46,379 nt of DNA from Spirochaetota bacterium (GTDB lineage Bacteria; Spirochaetota; B62-G9; DRHN01), in the NCBI GenBank assembly GCA_020342115.1, contig CP070841.1, positions 2,654,050 to 2,700,428 of the forward strand, written 5' to 3'. Positions 17,224 through 25,919 of this stretch are shown piece by piece (the stretch's first letter is position 1; every line of letters begins with the position of its first letter). Below the pieces are notes generated by a model. The model searched no databases, was not told where the DNA came from, and worked only from the letters and a program-made list of their open reading frames with translations. The translations under genes and the position numbers were made by a program.

Positions 17224-18597
17224 ATGAATACGATCATCGAACCTTTCAAGATCAAATCTGTCGAGCCTATCTCCATGACCACAAGAGAACAACGAGATGA
17301 GATACTTAGGAAAGCCGGGTACAATCCCTTCAACATCCCGGCGCGTGATATCATCATCGATCTGCTTACAGACTCAGGAACTTCCGCTATGAGCGCAGCT
17401 CAATGGGCAGGTATATTGAAGGGGGACGAATCGTACGCAGGTTCAGAGAGCTTTTATAGACTTGAAGAAGTTGTCAGAGACCTTACAGGTTTCTCCTATT
17501 TTATCCCCACCCATCAGGGTAGGGCGGCTGAGAGAATTCTCTTCAGTATCTGTGCTAGCCAAAATTCCATTATTCCCAATAATTCCCACTTCGATACAAC
17601 CCGAGCAAATATCGAACACTCAGGGGCAAGGGCAGTAGATCTCGTAATTGATGAAGGGAAAATCCCCTCTCTTATCCACCCCTTTAAAGGGAATATGAAT
17701 ATCAACAAGCTTGAGAAACTGATAGACGAGGTCGGTCCAGAGAGGATTCCTCTCTGTATGCTCACGGTAACCAACAATGCAGGTGGTGGCCAGCCAGTTT
17801 CAATGAAAAATGTTAAAGATGTATCAGAAATATGCCATTCCCATAAAATACCCCTATTTCTGGATGCATGCAGGTTTGCTGAGAATGCATATTTCATAAA
17901 GCTTAGAGAAAAAGGATACAAAGAAAGATCTCTCAAGAGTATTGCTAAGGAAATTTTTTCATATGCAGATGGTTGTACCATGAGCGCAAAAAAAGATGGT
18001 CTCGTTAATATAGGAGGGTTCCTGGGAATGAACAATAGTGAGTGGGCCGAACGCTCACGTAACCTCTTAATCCTCACCGAGGGATTTCCAACATATGGAG
18101 GCCTTGCAGGTCGCGATCTCGAAGCAATTGCACAGGGCCTGTGTGAGGTGCTTGATGAGGACTATCTCAAATACCGCATTCGATCAGTTGAATATCTGGG
18201 AGAACACCTAGTCAATGCTGGTGTTCCTATTATACAGCCGCCGGGCGGGCATGCAATCTATATTGATGCAAAAGTCTCACTCCCCCATATTCCACAGCAT
18301 CAGTTTCCGGCATGGGCTCTTGTATGCCAGCTATATCTCCATGCAGGAATCAGAGGTGTGGAGATAGGGAGTGTGATGTTCGGGAAAAAAGACCCTGATA
18401 GTGGAGAGGAAATCCCAGCCGATATGGAGCTCGTGCGGCTTGCTATACCCAGGAGGGTATATACACAGAGCCATATTGACTACGTGATCGAAGCGATAGG
18501 AGAAGTTTTTGCGCTGAGAGAAAAGATCAGGGGTCTCAGGATTGTCAAAGAGCCACCCTATCTCAGACACTTCACTGCCCGCTTCGAGATTGTTTGA
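17224..18597 (+). CDS. tnaA: Tryptophanase (tryptophan indole-lyase)
   Basis: 457 residues, full-length beta-eliminating lyase. Tryptophanase splits tryptophan into indole, pyruvate and ammonia using pyridoxal phosphate. The cofactor lysine lies in TMSAKKDG (Lys257). The close relative tyrosine phenol-lyase differs at known positions: it has Thr124, Arg381 and Phe near 448. Here these are Asp124 (FDTTR), Ile381 (VEIGS) and His449 (LRHFTARF), as in E. coli TnaA, so tryptophan is the likely substrate. Start ATG 17224 has AAGGGG about 10 bases upstream. No tryptophan permease lies next to it, unlike the E. coli tna operon. Confidence 0.92.
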   Translation: MNTIIEPFKIKSVEPISMTTREQRDEILRKAGYNPFNIPARDIIIDLLTDSGTSAMSAAQWAGILKGDESYAGSESFYRLEEVVRDLTGFSYFIPTHQGRAAERILFSICASQNSIIPNNSHFDTTRANIEHSGARAVDLVIDEGKIPSLIHPFKGNMNINKLEKLIDEVGPERIPLCMLTVTNNAGGGQPVSMKNVKDVSEICHSHKIPLFLDACRFAENAYFIKLREKGYKERSLKSIAKEIFSYADGCTMSAKKDGLVNIGGFLGMNNSEWAERSRNLLILTEGFPTYGGLAGRDLEAIAQGLCEVLDEDYLKYRIRSVEYLGEHLVNAGVPIIQPPGGHAIYIDAKVSLPHIPQHQFPAWALVCQLYLHAGIRGVEIGSVMFGKKDPDSGEEIPADMELVRLAIPRRVYTQSHIDYVIEAIGEVFALREKIRGLRIVKEPPYLRHFTARFEIV

Positions 18598-18711
18598 GTG
18601 TACTACTATCCTCACGTATCCTTTTAGGAAACCAAGAGTTTTCGACACAGACAGCTCTGTGGATTATATCCTTTGTCCAACTTATTAAATACTGTCCTGT
18701 ATAAAAGCGAG

Positions 18712-20268
18712 CTACTTTGTCAGGTTTCCCACTGCTTTAACCCTGAAGCGGACTGCATTTGAAGGCAAATAGGCAAGAGGAATCTCCTCCAGATCAACAA
18801 TTTCAATACTATTTACATCTGCGCCGGCTTTTAGTGCCTCCTTCCTCGCAGCTTCTTTTACCTCTTCAATCACGCTCTCTCGCCCCTTGGTGGCAACATC
18901 GTATACTCCATCTATACTTCCTGATACCTGTGAAATAGCTGCTCCGATTGCATTCGCAACATCGAAGTCCCTTGGTCTTGATACACGACTCGCACCTTTC
19001 AGTTTTTCTGGAAGCAAAATACTTCCACCACCAACAATAACCACAGGCACGTCCTCCGAAGTTGTTTTCATCTTGTCAATTACTTCCTCAACCATTTCTC
19101 TGATTCGTTGGGAAGCCCTCTCTACAAGTTTTCGATCAATCTTTGATACTAATACTTCATCTCCGAGTGATGTTAATCCACTTGCCACAGCAATATCGGT
19201 TGCAGTGAGCGTCTTTCCACCGAATATCAACGCTTCTTGAGTGATCCTGTAACCAACAGACTCGGGTCCAACCGTTAATGATTCTTGCTCTTTTTTTACG
19301 AGAGAACCGCCTCCGAGCCCTATTGCAATAAGGTCTGGCATTCTGAAGTTTGTACGCACCCCTCCAACCTGCATCGCCTGGGTTGATTCTCTCGGAAATC
19401 CGTTCTTCAATATACCGACATCTGTTGTGGTTCCGCCAACATCAACCACGACAGCGTCTTTGATACCTGAAAGGAATGCTGCGCCGCGCAGGGAATTCGT
19501 CGGACCCGACGCAATGGTGAACACAGGGTACATCCTTGCATAATCCACAGACATCAATGTTCCATCATTCTGTGTGATAAATAAATCCGCCTTAACTCCA
19601 TGCTCCTTCAACACATCCTGGAACGAGCCATAGGCGGAATCTGCAATCTTCAGAATAGCTGCATTGAGTATAGTTGCATTTTCTCTTTCCAAGATTCCAA
19701 TGGTGCCTATCTCATGTGAGAGGGATACCGGGAAATCGCGTTCCAATACCTCCACGGCAATCTCTTTTACGAGCAACTCCTGCTCATTATTGACAGGAGC
19801 AAAAACAGATGAAACGGCAAGTGCTTCTATCTTATTTTTTCTCAATGATTCTATGGCTCTCCTTATCTCGTCCTTTTCAGGCTGAGAAAGCAGCTTACCG
19901 TTGAATTCATATCCTCCCCTTACCATTTCATAGTGATTTCCCAAATAAGGAACGATATCGACAGGCCAATCCAGATAGGGTGGAACCGACACTCCAGCAG
20001 GAACACAGAGTCTGATAACTCCGATCCTTGAGAGCCCCTTTCTCTCCACAATCGCATTTGTTGCATGAGTCGTTCCGAGCATTGCATGGACTATCTGAGA
20101 GGATTCGACACCCGCCTCTTTTAGCACCGAATCAACCGCCTCTCTTATGCCACCTGATACATCCTCCGTGGTCGGCCGCTTGCATTTTGCCATCACCCTG
20201 TCTTCTTTGTCCAGTATTACCGCATCCGTGTTTGTACCGCCAACATCAATACCTAGCTTGTAACTCAT
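18712..20268 (-). CDS. Hydantoinase/oxoprolinase family protein (HyuA-like)
   Basis: 518 residues. The ASKHA-type ATPase fold is clear: GIDVGGTNTDAVILD at the N-terminus, DVVVDVGGTTTDVGIL-like phosphate loop (VVVDVGGTTTDVG) near 262, and VIVGGGSILLP near 410. Family members open hydantoin, 5-oxoproline or related lactam rings with ATP. This length is that of the short HyuA-type proteins found next to DUF917, not the long oxoprolinases. It starts inside the end of the DUF917 gene (4-base overlap), so the two are coupled and probably form a complex. Substrate unknown. Confidence 0.88.
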   Translation of the reverse strand: MSYKLGIDVGGTNTDAVILDKEDRVMAKCKRPTTEDVSGGIREAVDSVLKEAGVESSQIVHAMLGTTHATNAIVERKGLSRIGVIRLCVPAGVSVPPYLDWPVDIVPYLGNHYEMVRGGYEFNGKLLSQPEKDEIRRAIESLRKNKIEALAVSSVFAPVNNEQELLVKEIAVEVLERDFPVSLSHEIGTIGILERENATILNAAILKIADSAYGSFQDVLKEHGVKADLFITQNDGTLMSVDYARMYPVFTIASGPTNSLRGAAFLSGIKDAVVVDVGGTTTDVGILKNGFPRESTQAMQVGGVRTNFRMPDLIAIGLGGGSLVKKEQESLTVGPESVGYRITQEALIFGGKTLTATDIAVASGLTSLGDEVLVSKIDRKLVERASQRIREMVEEVIDKMKTTSEDVPVVIVGGGSILLPEKLKGASRVSRPRDFDVANAIGAAISQVSGSIDGVYDVATKGRESVIEEVKEAARKEALKAGADVNSIEIVDLEEIPLAYLPSNAVRFRVKAVGNLTK

Positions 20269-21356
20269 AGACGCTTCCTCTTTACAAGTTCTTCAATGGG
20301 CATATAATCAACATCGTATTTGAAATAACGGGGTCCAACCTGTGCCAATCCCTCTTTAGTCCTCCAGATCGAGGCACATGGCATTCCTATTATGACAACT
20401 CTCTGACCATACTTCAGGTGTTCTGTGGTGATTGGATTTCCATTCTCTCTATCAAGAACAGTAATAAGATCGGGGACCATAGCCACAGGTCTATCGTCCA
20501 GCAATCCGATGAGGTTCTCATTCTGAAACTCCAAAATGAATGAGGAGCCCTTGTGAGAATCTATCCCCTCAAACTTTGCCTTGCCCCTCACGAATCCTGT
20601 AGTGAGGTCCCGCTGGACATCCGTGACCTTTCCCTCGAATAGACGAAAGCCTTTTGTAAGTTCCAATATTGCATCAACAGGATTGAGCTTCTTTCTGTTC
20701 GATTCGATAATACGCTTTCCAATCTCTATTTCCAATGATATCGTACCCCCAATGGCAAGTCTTTTGACTGTTTTTCCGTCCATTACATAGAGACTGATCA
20801 TTGAACTCAGGCCCATCGCAACTGTAACAGTCCTCGACAAGGTCTCCACCCATGCGTTATCGATTGTCTCAAGAATAACCATATTTCCCTTCTCGTCACA
20901 GCATATCATGGGCGATGCCCTGACCCCCCCGATACTGAATGTTACCATAGGAATCTCAGGAAACGCTCTTCCCATACCATCTGCGTCCACAATAGGCAAC
21001 CCAAGCCGTGCTGCTGTGTACACAGGAATGGTAGAATTTAATCCTCCAGCCTCCACTGATATTGTAGCAAACGCTTTCTTTCCGGTATAAGATTCTATTG
21101 CCCGAAGTGCAGTCTCAGGCTCCTTCCCGTTAGGAAGTTTCTCAAGCATGACTGCGGGGGCGCCCATCATTGCGGATGGTATAACCAGTTTGTCATCAGG
21201 CAGCTCGTTAAGATCGAGCAGTTTTACATCTCCATTCTCCTTGATTGCCTGTTTTGCCATGAGCTTTCCGAGATAAGGGTCGCCTCCCCCACCTGTTCCA
21301 AGCACTGCTGCTCCCACTGCGAGGTATTCCATATCATTGACTGTCAGATATCTCAA
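20265..21356 (-). CDS. DUF917 family protein
   Basis: 363 residues. The family hallmark AAVLGTGGGGDPYLGK lies near the N-terminus, followed by IPSAMMGAPAVMLEKLP. DUF917 proteins are usually encoded beside HyuA-like ATPases and nucleobase permeases; their reaction is not established. The start is taken as TTG at 21354-21356 because GGAGGG lies six bases upstream and the resulting N-terminus (MRYLTVNDMEYL) matches the usual family start; a GTG at 21420-21422 would add 22 residues without a ribosome-binding site. The 3' end overlaps the HyuA-like gene by four bases. Confidence 0.85.
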   Translation of the reverse strand: MRYLTVNDMEYLAVGAAVLGTGGGGDPYLGKLMAKQAIKENGDVKLLDLNELPDDKLVIPSAMMGAPAVMLEKLPNGKEPETALRAIESYTGKKAFATISVEAGGLNSTIPVYTAARLGLPIVDADGMGRAFPEIPMVTFSIGGVRASPMICCDEKGNMVILETIDNAWVETLSRTVTVAMGLSSMISLYVMDGKTVKRLAIGGTISLEIEIGKRIIESNRKKLNPVDAILELTKGFRLFEGKVTDVQRDLTTGFVRGKAKFEGIDSHKGSSFILEFQNENLIGLLDDRPVAMVPDLITVLDRENGNPITTEHLKYGQRVVIIGMPCASIWRTKEGLAQVGPRYFKYDVDYMPIEELVKRKRL

Positions 21357-21494
21357 ATTCTGCCCTCCATAGAGAGGTTTTTTGACCAGTGTATCAAACA
21401 ATCTGCAATAAAACAAGTTCACTTCATGTAAGTATCTTGTTCATAACCCGTTACATAAGAGAAGAGCTGGCGGGAGTTTTGAGAACATATTTTA

Positions 21495-21523
21495 CAGAGA
21501 GAGCCCCTTCGAAGCTCTCTCTG
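21495..21523 (-). promoter_or_regulatory. Intra-operon stem-loop
   Basis: CAGAGAGAGC (21495-21504) pairs perfectly with GCTCTCTCTG (21514-21523) around a 9-base loop. It lies between the stop of the 4-TM gene and the DUF917 start. No U run follows on the minus strand, so partial termination or mRNA processing/stabilisation between operon halves is more likely than full termination. Confidence 0.55.
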
Positions 21524-21533
21524 CTATAACCTG

Positions 21534-21932
21534 TTACACGATCATCCTGGCCTTTGCTTTTTTTACAGCTGTGAAAATATTGAAGCCAGACAAGAGCACA
21601 GATATAACACAAAGGATAAACGCAATATACGGGATTGCCATGGCTTCAAGTCTGAAAAACGGTGCCATGAAAAGTGCCATCCCTGCAATCCCTATGGAAA
21701 GCACCAGCCAGTTCGCCTGGACTGAACGGTTGCCGACTTCTTTCATATCCTCAAGCTTTGCAATCCTCGGAAAAAGCAGCACCCCACCGAGAAACTGAAT
21801 CACACCGACTATGAGATAGATCAACCCTGTATACGGATTCTCAGACCACTTCACAGCCCCAAGTGCGATAATCACAATAGAAATGACAACCACTATAATC
21901 ATAGTTATCTGAATATATTTTTTAAAATTCAT
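21534..21932 (-). CDS. Small four-helix membrane protein of unknown function
   Basis: 132 residues with four hydrophobic segments (about 6-26, 36-55, 75-95 and 98-120). A lysine-rich N-terminus and C-terminus (KKAKAR) suggest both ends face the cytosol. No known motif. ATG 21930-21932 is chosen: AAGGAG lies 10 bases upstream, while the overlapping GTG at 21939-21941 is only one base from it. Its place directly after the NCS1 permease gene suggests an accessory role in the same uptake pathway, but this is inference from position only. Confidence 0.75.
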   Translation of the reverse strand: MNFKKYIQITMIIVVVISIVIIALGAVKWSENPYTGLIYLIVGVIQFLGGVLLFPRIAKLEDMKEVGNRSVQANWLVLSIGIAGMALFMAPFFRLEAMAIPYIAFILCVISVLLSGFNIFTAVKKAKARMIV

Positions 21933-21937
21933 GCCTA

Positions 21938-23308
21938 TCACACTCCTTTCTCATTAATGGTGTGTTCGCCAACCGCTATCTTCACACCTGCAGCATCAAA
22001 TACAATAGCCAGCACTACGTAGATAACGAATGCGAGAATCAGACCGTTCAATGCTGCAATTCCCCACTTCATGACCCATCCGCCGATCCAGGTTCCAAGT
22101 CCAACAGAGAGCCATCCAACCCAGTTTACAATTGCTATTTTCATACCAGGCTGAGGCTTATATCTCTTTTTAAACGGAATCTTCTTGTACCAGCGAAAGA
22201 TGTAAAAATCTGCTATCAGTACACCGCCGATTGCAGGAAGGATTTTACCGAGAAGTGTCAAAAACTTCATAAACGGATCCATACTTGCTCCGGCAGCAAA
22301 CCCTACCCATGCAGCTATTCCAACCCCGATCAATCCTTCACCAAGAGTAATGTGCCACTTCTTTGTGTGTATCCAGGTATTGAAAGATAGAGCACCGTTG
22401 TACAGGTTGTTATCGTTTGTTGTCCACTGTCCAAGGATCGCCATGAGGAATGCACCAATACCCGCACCGCCAATGAGAAGGGCCCCTGCAACATCACTCG
22501 CCCCGGTTGCGAGCATGAGCATGGCAGATCCGGTGAGCATATACACCTGAAAGACGATGATCTGTATGATCCATCCTAATGCACCGCCTATAGCCCTTCT
22601 TGCATAGCGGGATATGTCAGAAGTAATGATACCTCCTGCGATGTACATGCCAACGACCTGCGTAATGCCGACACTCAGCGGAGCAGGTTGCTTTGGCATA
22701 ATACTCATAAGGCCTGCAAAACCACCGGCATTTGCTATACCGATCATTGCACCGACACCAGCAATGAGCATGAAGAATGGTACTGCAAGGTAGCTCAGCC
22801 AGGCAAGACCTCTAAACCCTATGATAGCCGTTACAATCATAAGCAGCCCACCCCATGTTGCTGCAACCCCAACATTTGCCCAGGCAGCATTGGGAAAGAG
22901 TGTGTGCACTATGATACCAAATAACCAAGCCTGAACAGCAAACCATCCAATGCCACAGGCAATTCCGGCAACAATCGTGCCGAAAACCTGGGATCCAACA
23001 GCCCCAAAGGGAAAACGCATATTAACATAGGTGGATGTTCCTGCAATACCCCCCATTGGAGCAGTAAGGCCACCGATGACAGCGAGGATAGCAGAGCCTA
23101 TGACAGCTACTAAAATGGCATCCTTCAAACCGAACTGCAGCCCAATGGTCCCACCGCCCCACAGCACAGCAATACATGCCAGCACCCCCATGTACACATA
23201 GAAGATACTGGTAAAGGATCGCTTCTCATGTTTGGGAACAGGAACCATTGAGTAGTCGCCATACGCATCCTGCCATGGCCACTCCTCTTTTTTTACTGTG
23301 TCTCCCAT
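21938..23308 (-). CDS. NCS1-family nucleobase permease (cytosine permease/CodB-like)
   Basis: 456 residues with about 12 membrane helices. The motif GQWTTNDNNLYNGAL near 307-321 is typical of the CodB branch of the nucleobase-cation symporter 1 family, and GGIAGTSTYVNMRFPFG near 87-103 fits its first helices. These carriers import cytosine, uracil, allantoin, hydantoins or related compounds with sodium or protons. ATG 23306-23308 follows GGGAGG. It is the first gene of the operon with the 4-TM protein, DUF917 and HyuA-like gene, so its substrate is probably what those proteins degrade. Confidence 0.9.
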   Translation of the reverse strand: MGDTVKKEEWPWQDAYGDYSMVPVPKHEKRSFTSIFYVYMGVLACIAVLWGGGTIGLQFGLKDAILVAVIGSAILAVIGGLTAPMGGIAGTSTYVNMRFPFGAVGSQVFGTIVAGIACGIGWFAVQAWLFGIIVHTLFPNAAWANVGVAATWGGLLMIVTAIIGFRGLAWLSYLAVPFFMLIAGVGAMIGIANAGGFAGLMSIMPKQPAPLSVGITQVVGMYIAGGIITSDISRYARRAIGGALGWIIQIIVFQVYMLTGSAMLMLATGASDVAGALLIGGAGIGAFLMAILGQWTTNDNNLYNGALSFNTWIHTKKWHITLGEGLIGVGIAAWVGFAAGASMDPFMKFLTLLGKILPAIGGVLIADFYIFRWYKKIPFKKRYKPQPGMKIAIVNWVGWLSVGLGTWIGGWVMKWGIAALNGLILAFVIYVVLAIVFDAAGVKIAVGEHTINEKGV

Positions 23309-23431
23309 ACAATTTACCTCCCTTTTTTAAATAATTTGATGCTTGACGTATGATGTGAACTCTTACTAACCGTTGAGTGCAAAAGTAGGGTGCATAGATA
23401 TGAAAAAATGTTTAAGCATTATTTAACTGAT

Positions 23432-23458
23432 ATTATATTAAAAAACAAAAAATGGCAA
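23432..23458 (-). promoter_or_regulatory. Possible promoter of the NCS1/DUF917/HyuA operon
   Basis: On the minus strand TTGCCA (23453-23458) and TATAAT (23432-23437) are separated by 15 bases, shorter than the ideal 17. The leader would be about 115 bases. Weak support. Confidence 0.3.
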
Positions 23459-23493
23459 TAATTTTTCTCATAATTGGGCAATAAGGAGAGAAC

Positions 23494-23688
23494 ATTGAAC
23501 TGGTCAAGGCTCTTTATGGAAGAAGGGGCATAAGAAGTTTTGATGAGAAGGTGGTCGATAGTAACATTTTAAAAAAACTACTCAATGCAGGTATATGGGC
23601 CCCAACTGCCGGTAACATACAGCCCTGGATATTCGTTTGTGTAACCGGTGAAGATATGATCCATAAAATAGGAAGCATATGTATATAG
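23494..23688 (+). pseudogene. Truncated nitroreductase N-terminal fragment
   Basis: One frame of 64 codons reads IELVKALYGRRGIRSF, then LLNAGIWAPTAGNIQPW and IFVCVTGEDM, the N-terminal FMN-binding part of a nitroreductase. It ends at TAG 23686-23688, while complete family members are about 170-200 residues. AAGGAG stands six bases before an ATT codon where ATG would be expected. The 3' end overlaps the start of the lipoate ligase-like gene by 10 bases, so the missing C-terminal part was probably lost by deletion. A second, intact but different nitroreductase lies at 9075-9608. Confidence 0.65.
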
Positions 23689-24305
23689 ATGACCGAATGC
23701 TCAAAAAGGTTAAGGACCACAATTCATACCATTTTCTAGTGTATGAATCTAGTAAAACAGAGGTAATACTCGGAAGGTCATGCAAGGAAGCAGATGATGT
23801 AAATGTTGAAAATTGTCAAGAAGACAATATCACCGTCCTGAGAAGAGCAGGCGGGGGAGGCACTGTCGTGCTCTCTCAGGGAATCATTGTAATCTCAGTT
23901 GCAGGCATAAGCAGGGTCAAATACTTTTTAAAGGAGCACATGATAACGATAAACGAGCGTATAATTTCCGCACTCAGGTATTTTGGAGTGGAGGGGCTCT
24001 CGATAAAGGGAATTTCAGATATTGCAATTGGTGACAGGAAAATTCTTGGCTCTTCATTGTACAGAAGAAAAGATATTGTCCTTTACCAGGGTGCCCTCCT
24101 GGTTAACCCTGACATGAGTATCTTTGAAAGATACCTGAAACATCCGAAAAGGGAGCCGGATTACAGGATGGGAAGACCTCACCGAGATTTCATCACCTCT
24201 CTTTATAAAGAACGATATGAAATACCTAAATCCAAGATAGCAGAATCCTTGGAGATAAGACTTGGGCAGGGTCCTCCCTGGATATCTCTAATGAAGAACC
24301 AATAA
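23679..24305 (+). CDS. Lipoate-protein ligase/octanoyltransferase family protein
   Basis: 208 residues of the biotin/lipoate A/B ligase fold. The lipoate-binding loop LRRAGGGGTVV is at 54-64 and the invariant lysine at SDIAIGDRKILGSS (Lys121), followed by QGALLVNPDM. Known members attach lipoate or octanoate to lipoyl domains of dehydrogenase complexes or the glycine cleavage H protein. The N-terminus MYIDDRML fits the family's MAxDExLL start, so it seems complete though short. AGGAAG precedes ATG 23679. It may be read from the promoter of the decayed nitroreductase upstream. No lipoyl-domain gene is in the window. Confidence 0.75.
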   Translation: MYIDDRMLKKVKDHNSYHFLVYESSKTEVILGRSCKEADDVNVENCQEDNITVLRRAGGGGTVVLSQGIIVISVAGISRVKYFLKEHMITINERIISALRYFGVEGLSIKGISDIAIGDRKILGSSLYRRKDIVLYQGALLVNPDMSIFERYLKHPKREPDYRMGRPHRDFITSLYKERYEIPKSKIAESLEIRLGQGPPWISLMKNQ

Positions 24306-24313
24306 AGCACTTC

Positions 24314-24341
24314 TTGTTTGATTTTTAAGGGAATCTATAAT
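24314..24341 (+). promoter_or_regulatory. Promoter-like sequence close to the AI-2E-type gene start
   Basis: TTGTTT (24314-24319), 16 bases, TATAAT (24336-24341). Transcription would begin about 24348, only a few bases before the ATG at 24353, and no Shine-Dalgarno sequence precedes that ATG. A leaderless or nearly leaderless mRNA is possible. Confidence 0.45.
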
Positions 24342-24352
24342 AGATTACTTTC

Positions 24353-25378
24353 ATGGCAGACGACCAGAGGCAACAGTTCCTAACCATCGCCGCATCACTT
24401 GTTATTCTCATTGCTGTTGTTTTCATTCTCAGGACCCTTAAGGGAATATTCATACCACTCGTAATATCCATATTCATTACTTACCTCTTTGCACCAGTCG
24501 TGGAATTCCTTGCAAAGTACAAGATTCCAAGAATCATCAGCCTCTTTATCATGCTTATTATAGTGGGTTTCATAGGTGTTTTCTTTACCAGAATCATCAT
24601 AGGTAATATAAGAGATTTTATCGATTACTGGCCATCTCTGGAAAAAGAGATCTTCATAAGGATAGGAAATTTTCTTAGCCAGTATGCTGGACTTGATACA
24701 GCCAACCTGTCCAATCTGATAAAAAGTGCGAGGATTCAAGAATTTCTTTCAAATATCTTCAACATCTCCTTCTCTATCATCGGTCAATTCTTACTCACCA
24801 TGCTCCTTCTTGTATTTATTTACCTATCCTATCACAAGTATCCAAAGCTGATAAGGAAAGCTTTTGATGAGAAACGTGCAGACCGGGTTTTCAATGTAGT
24901 CAACAATATAAACGTGCAGATTATAAGATATATCTTTACTAAAACGCTTATAAGTGCAGGAACAGGAATCTTTACAGGAGTCGCATGCAGTCTGCTGGGG
25001 ATCAAGTTTGCAGTACTGTGGGGTTTGCTTGCCTTCCTTTTAAACTATATTCCTTATATCGGGTCACTCATTGCAGTAATCCTTCCAATAGTACTCTCGT
25101 TTTTACAGTTCCCAAACACCTTCATTCCCTATCTCACTATTGGTGTACTCCTCGCCATTCAGATGGTTATTGGGAGCTTTTTAGATCCCGAGATAATGGG
25201 AAACAGGTTCAACCTGTCACCGATCGTTATCCTAATCTCCCTTTTCTTCTGGGGATATGTGTGGGGGATGGTTGGAACATTCCTTGCGGTTCCCATTACC
25301 GCAATTATCAAGATAGTAATACAAAATATTCCATCTCTTAGCCCTATTGCTGTACTAATGAGCAAAAAGGCAGACTAG
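24353..25378 (+). CDS. AI-2E family transporter (PerM/YtvI-like)
   Basis: 341 residues with about eight hydrophobic segments, including two close to the N-terminus, a soluble middle part (about 75-140) and a C-terminal cluster. The signatures LGIKFAVLWGLLAFLLNYIP (two pieces near 217-236) and later SPIVILISLFFWGYVWG with GTFLAVP are typical of the AI-2E exporter/PerM family. Members export autoinducer-2, sodium or protons or have unknown cargo. The gene is a stand-alone unit, convergent with the flavodoxin-like gene. Confidence 0.88.
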   Translation: MADDQRQQFLTIAASLVILIAVVFILRTLKGIFIPLVISIFITYLFAPVVEFLAKYKIPRIISLFIMLIIVGFIGVFFTRIIIGNIRDFIDYWPSLEKEIFIRIGNFLSQYAGLDTANLSNLIKSARIQEFLSNIFNISFSIIGQFLLTMLLLVFIYLSYHKYPKLIRKAFDEKRADRVFNVVNNINVQIIRYIFTKTLISAGTGIFTGVACSLLGIKFAVLWGLLAFLLNYIPYIGSLIAVILPIVLSFLQFPNTFIPYLTIGVLLAIQMVIGSFLDPEIMGNRFNLSPIVILISLFFWGYVWGMVGTFLAVPITAIIKIVIQNIPSLSPIAVLMSKKAD

Positions 25379-25419
25379 CAACTTTCAAGACCACAAGACT
25401 TGGAGGTTGTAAAGTTACA

Positions 25420-25830
25420 TCATTCTTTAAGTTTCAGCATTGTCCCGTATTGATACGCTTCTTTTTCAGTTCTTAGTGCGAGCTGATCTATTACAACACA
25501 CCCCTGCTTTTCCATTTCCTTCATCACTGCAAAAAGTGCCTTTCTCCCTTTCGACCCGGTATCCGGGGTAAAGGCTATTGATCTTTTACCAGCGAGTCCT
25601 CCAGTTCGATCCAATATACTCGTCAAACGCGATGGAGTTTTTACTTTGAAAAGTGTAGGAGCATAGGTTCCAACTAATATCAGGTTGCATGCCGGGAGCC
25701 CGCTCACTTTATCAGAGGTATCCGGATAAAGCCTCACCTCTTTTCCCTGTTCTTCTATCCCTCTTTTAATCCCTTCTACGAGTTTCTCGATGACATTTTT
25801 CTCCGTAGAGTATATTATACCTACTAACAC
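25420..25830 (-). CDS. Flavodoxin-like fold protein
   Basis: 136 residues with the alternating strand-helix pattern of a flavodoxin-like fold: LVGIIYSTEKNV at the N-terminus (phosphate-loop position), NLILVGTYAP near 50, and KRSIAFTPDTGSKGRKAL near 80. The usual T-x-T-G-x-T phosphate loop is not clear, so FMN binding is uncertain. GTG at 25828-25830 is taken as the start because GGAGG lies five bases upstream; a longer frame from ATG 25879-25881 is possible. Divergent from the PfkB kinase gene across a short region with a large inverted repeat. Function unknown. Confidence 0.6.
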   Translation of the reverse strand: MLVGIIYSTEKNVIEKLVEGIKRGIEEQGKEVRLYPDTSDKVSGLPACNLILVGTYAPTLFKVKTPSRLTSILDRTGGLAGKRSIAFTPDTGSKGRKALFAVMKEMEKQGCVVIDQLALRTEKEAYQYGTMLKLKE

Positions 25831-25859
25831 GACATCCTCCAGCTTTTTTAGTAATTTAA

Positions 25860-25891
25860 ATGATATGATCAAAAAACTCAAGTCATATCAT
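25860..25891. promoter_or_regulatory. Inverted repeat centred between divergent genes (operator candidate)
   Basis: ATGATATGA (25860-25868) and TCATATCAT (25883-25891) are perfect inverted copies separated by 14 bases. The arms lie about 30 bases from the GTG of the flavodoxin-like gene on one side and from the ATG of the kinase gene on the other. A shared operator or a structured leader is possible. Confidence 0.45.
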
Positions 25892-25919
25892 CAGAATTGA
25901 ATATCAGGAATTTACCAGG

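Noticed and set aside
18646..18661. CACAGA-CAGC-TCTGTG as a terminator between tnaA and the HyuA-like gene
   Set aside because: Only six base pairs and no T run on either side.
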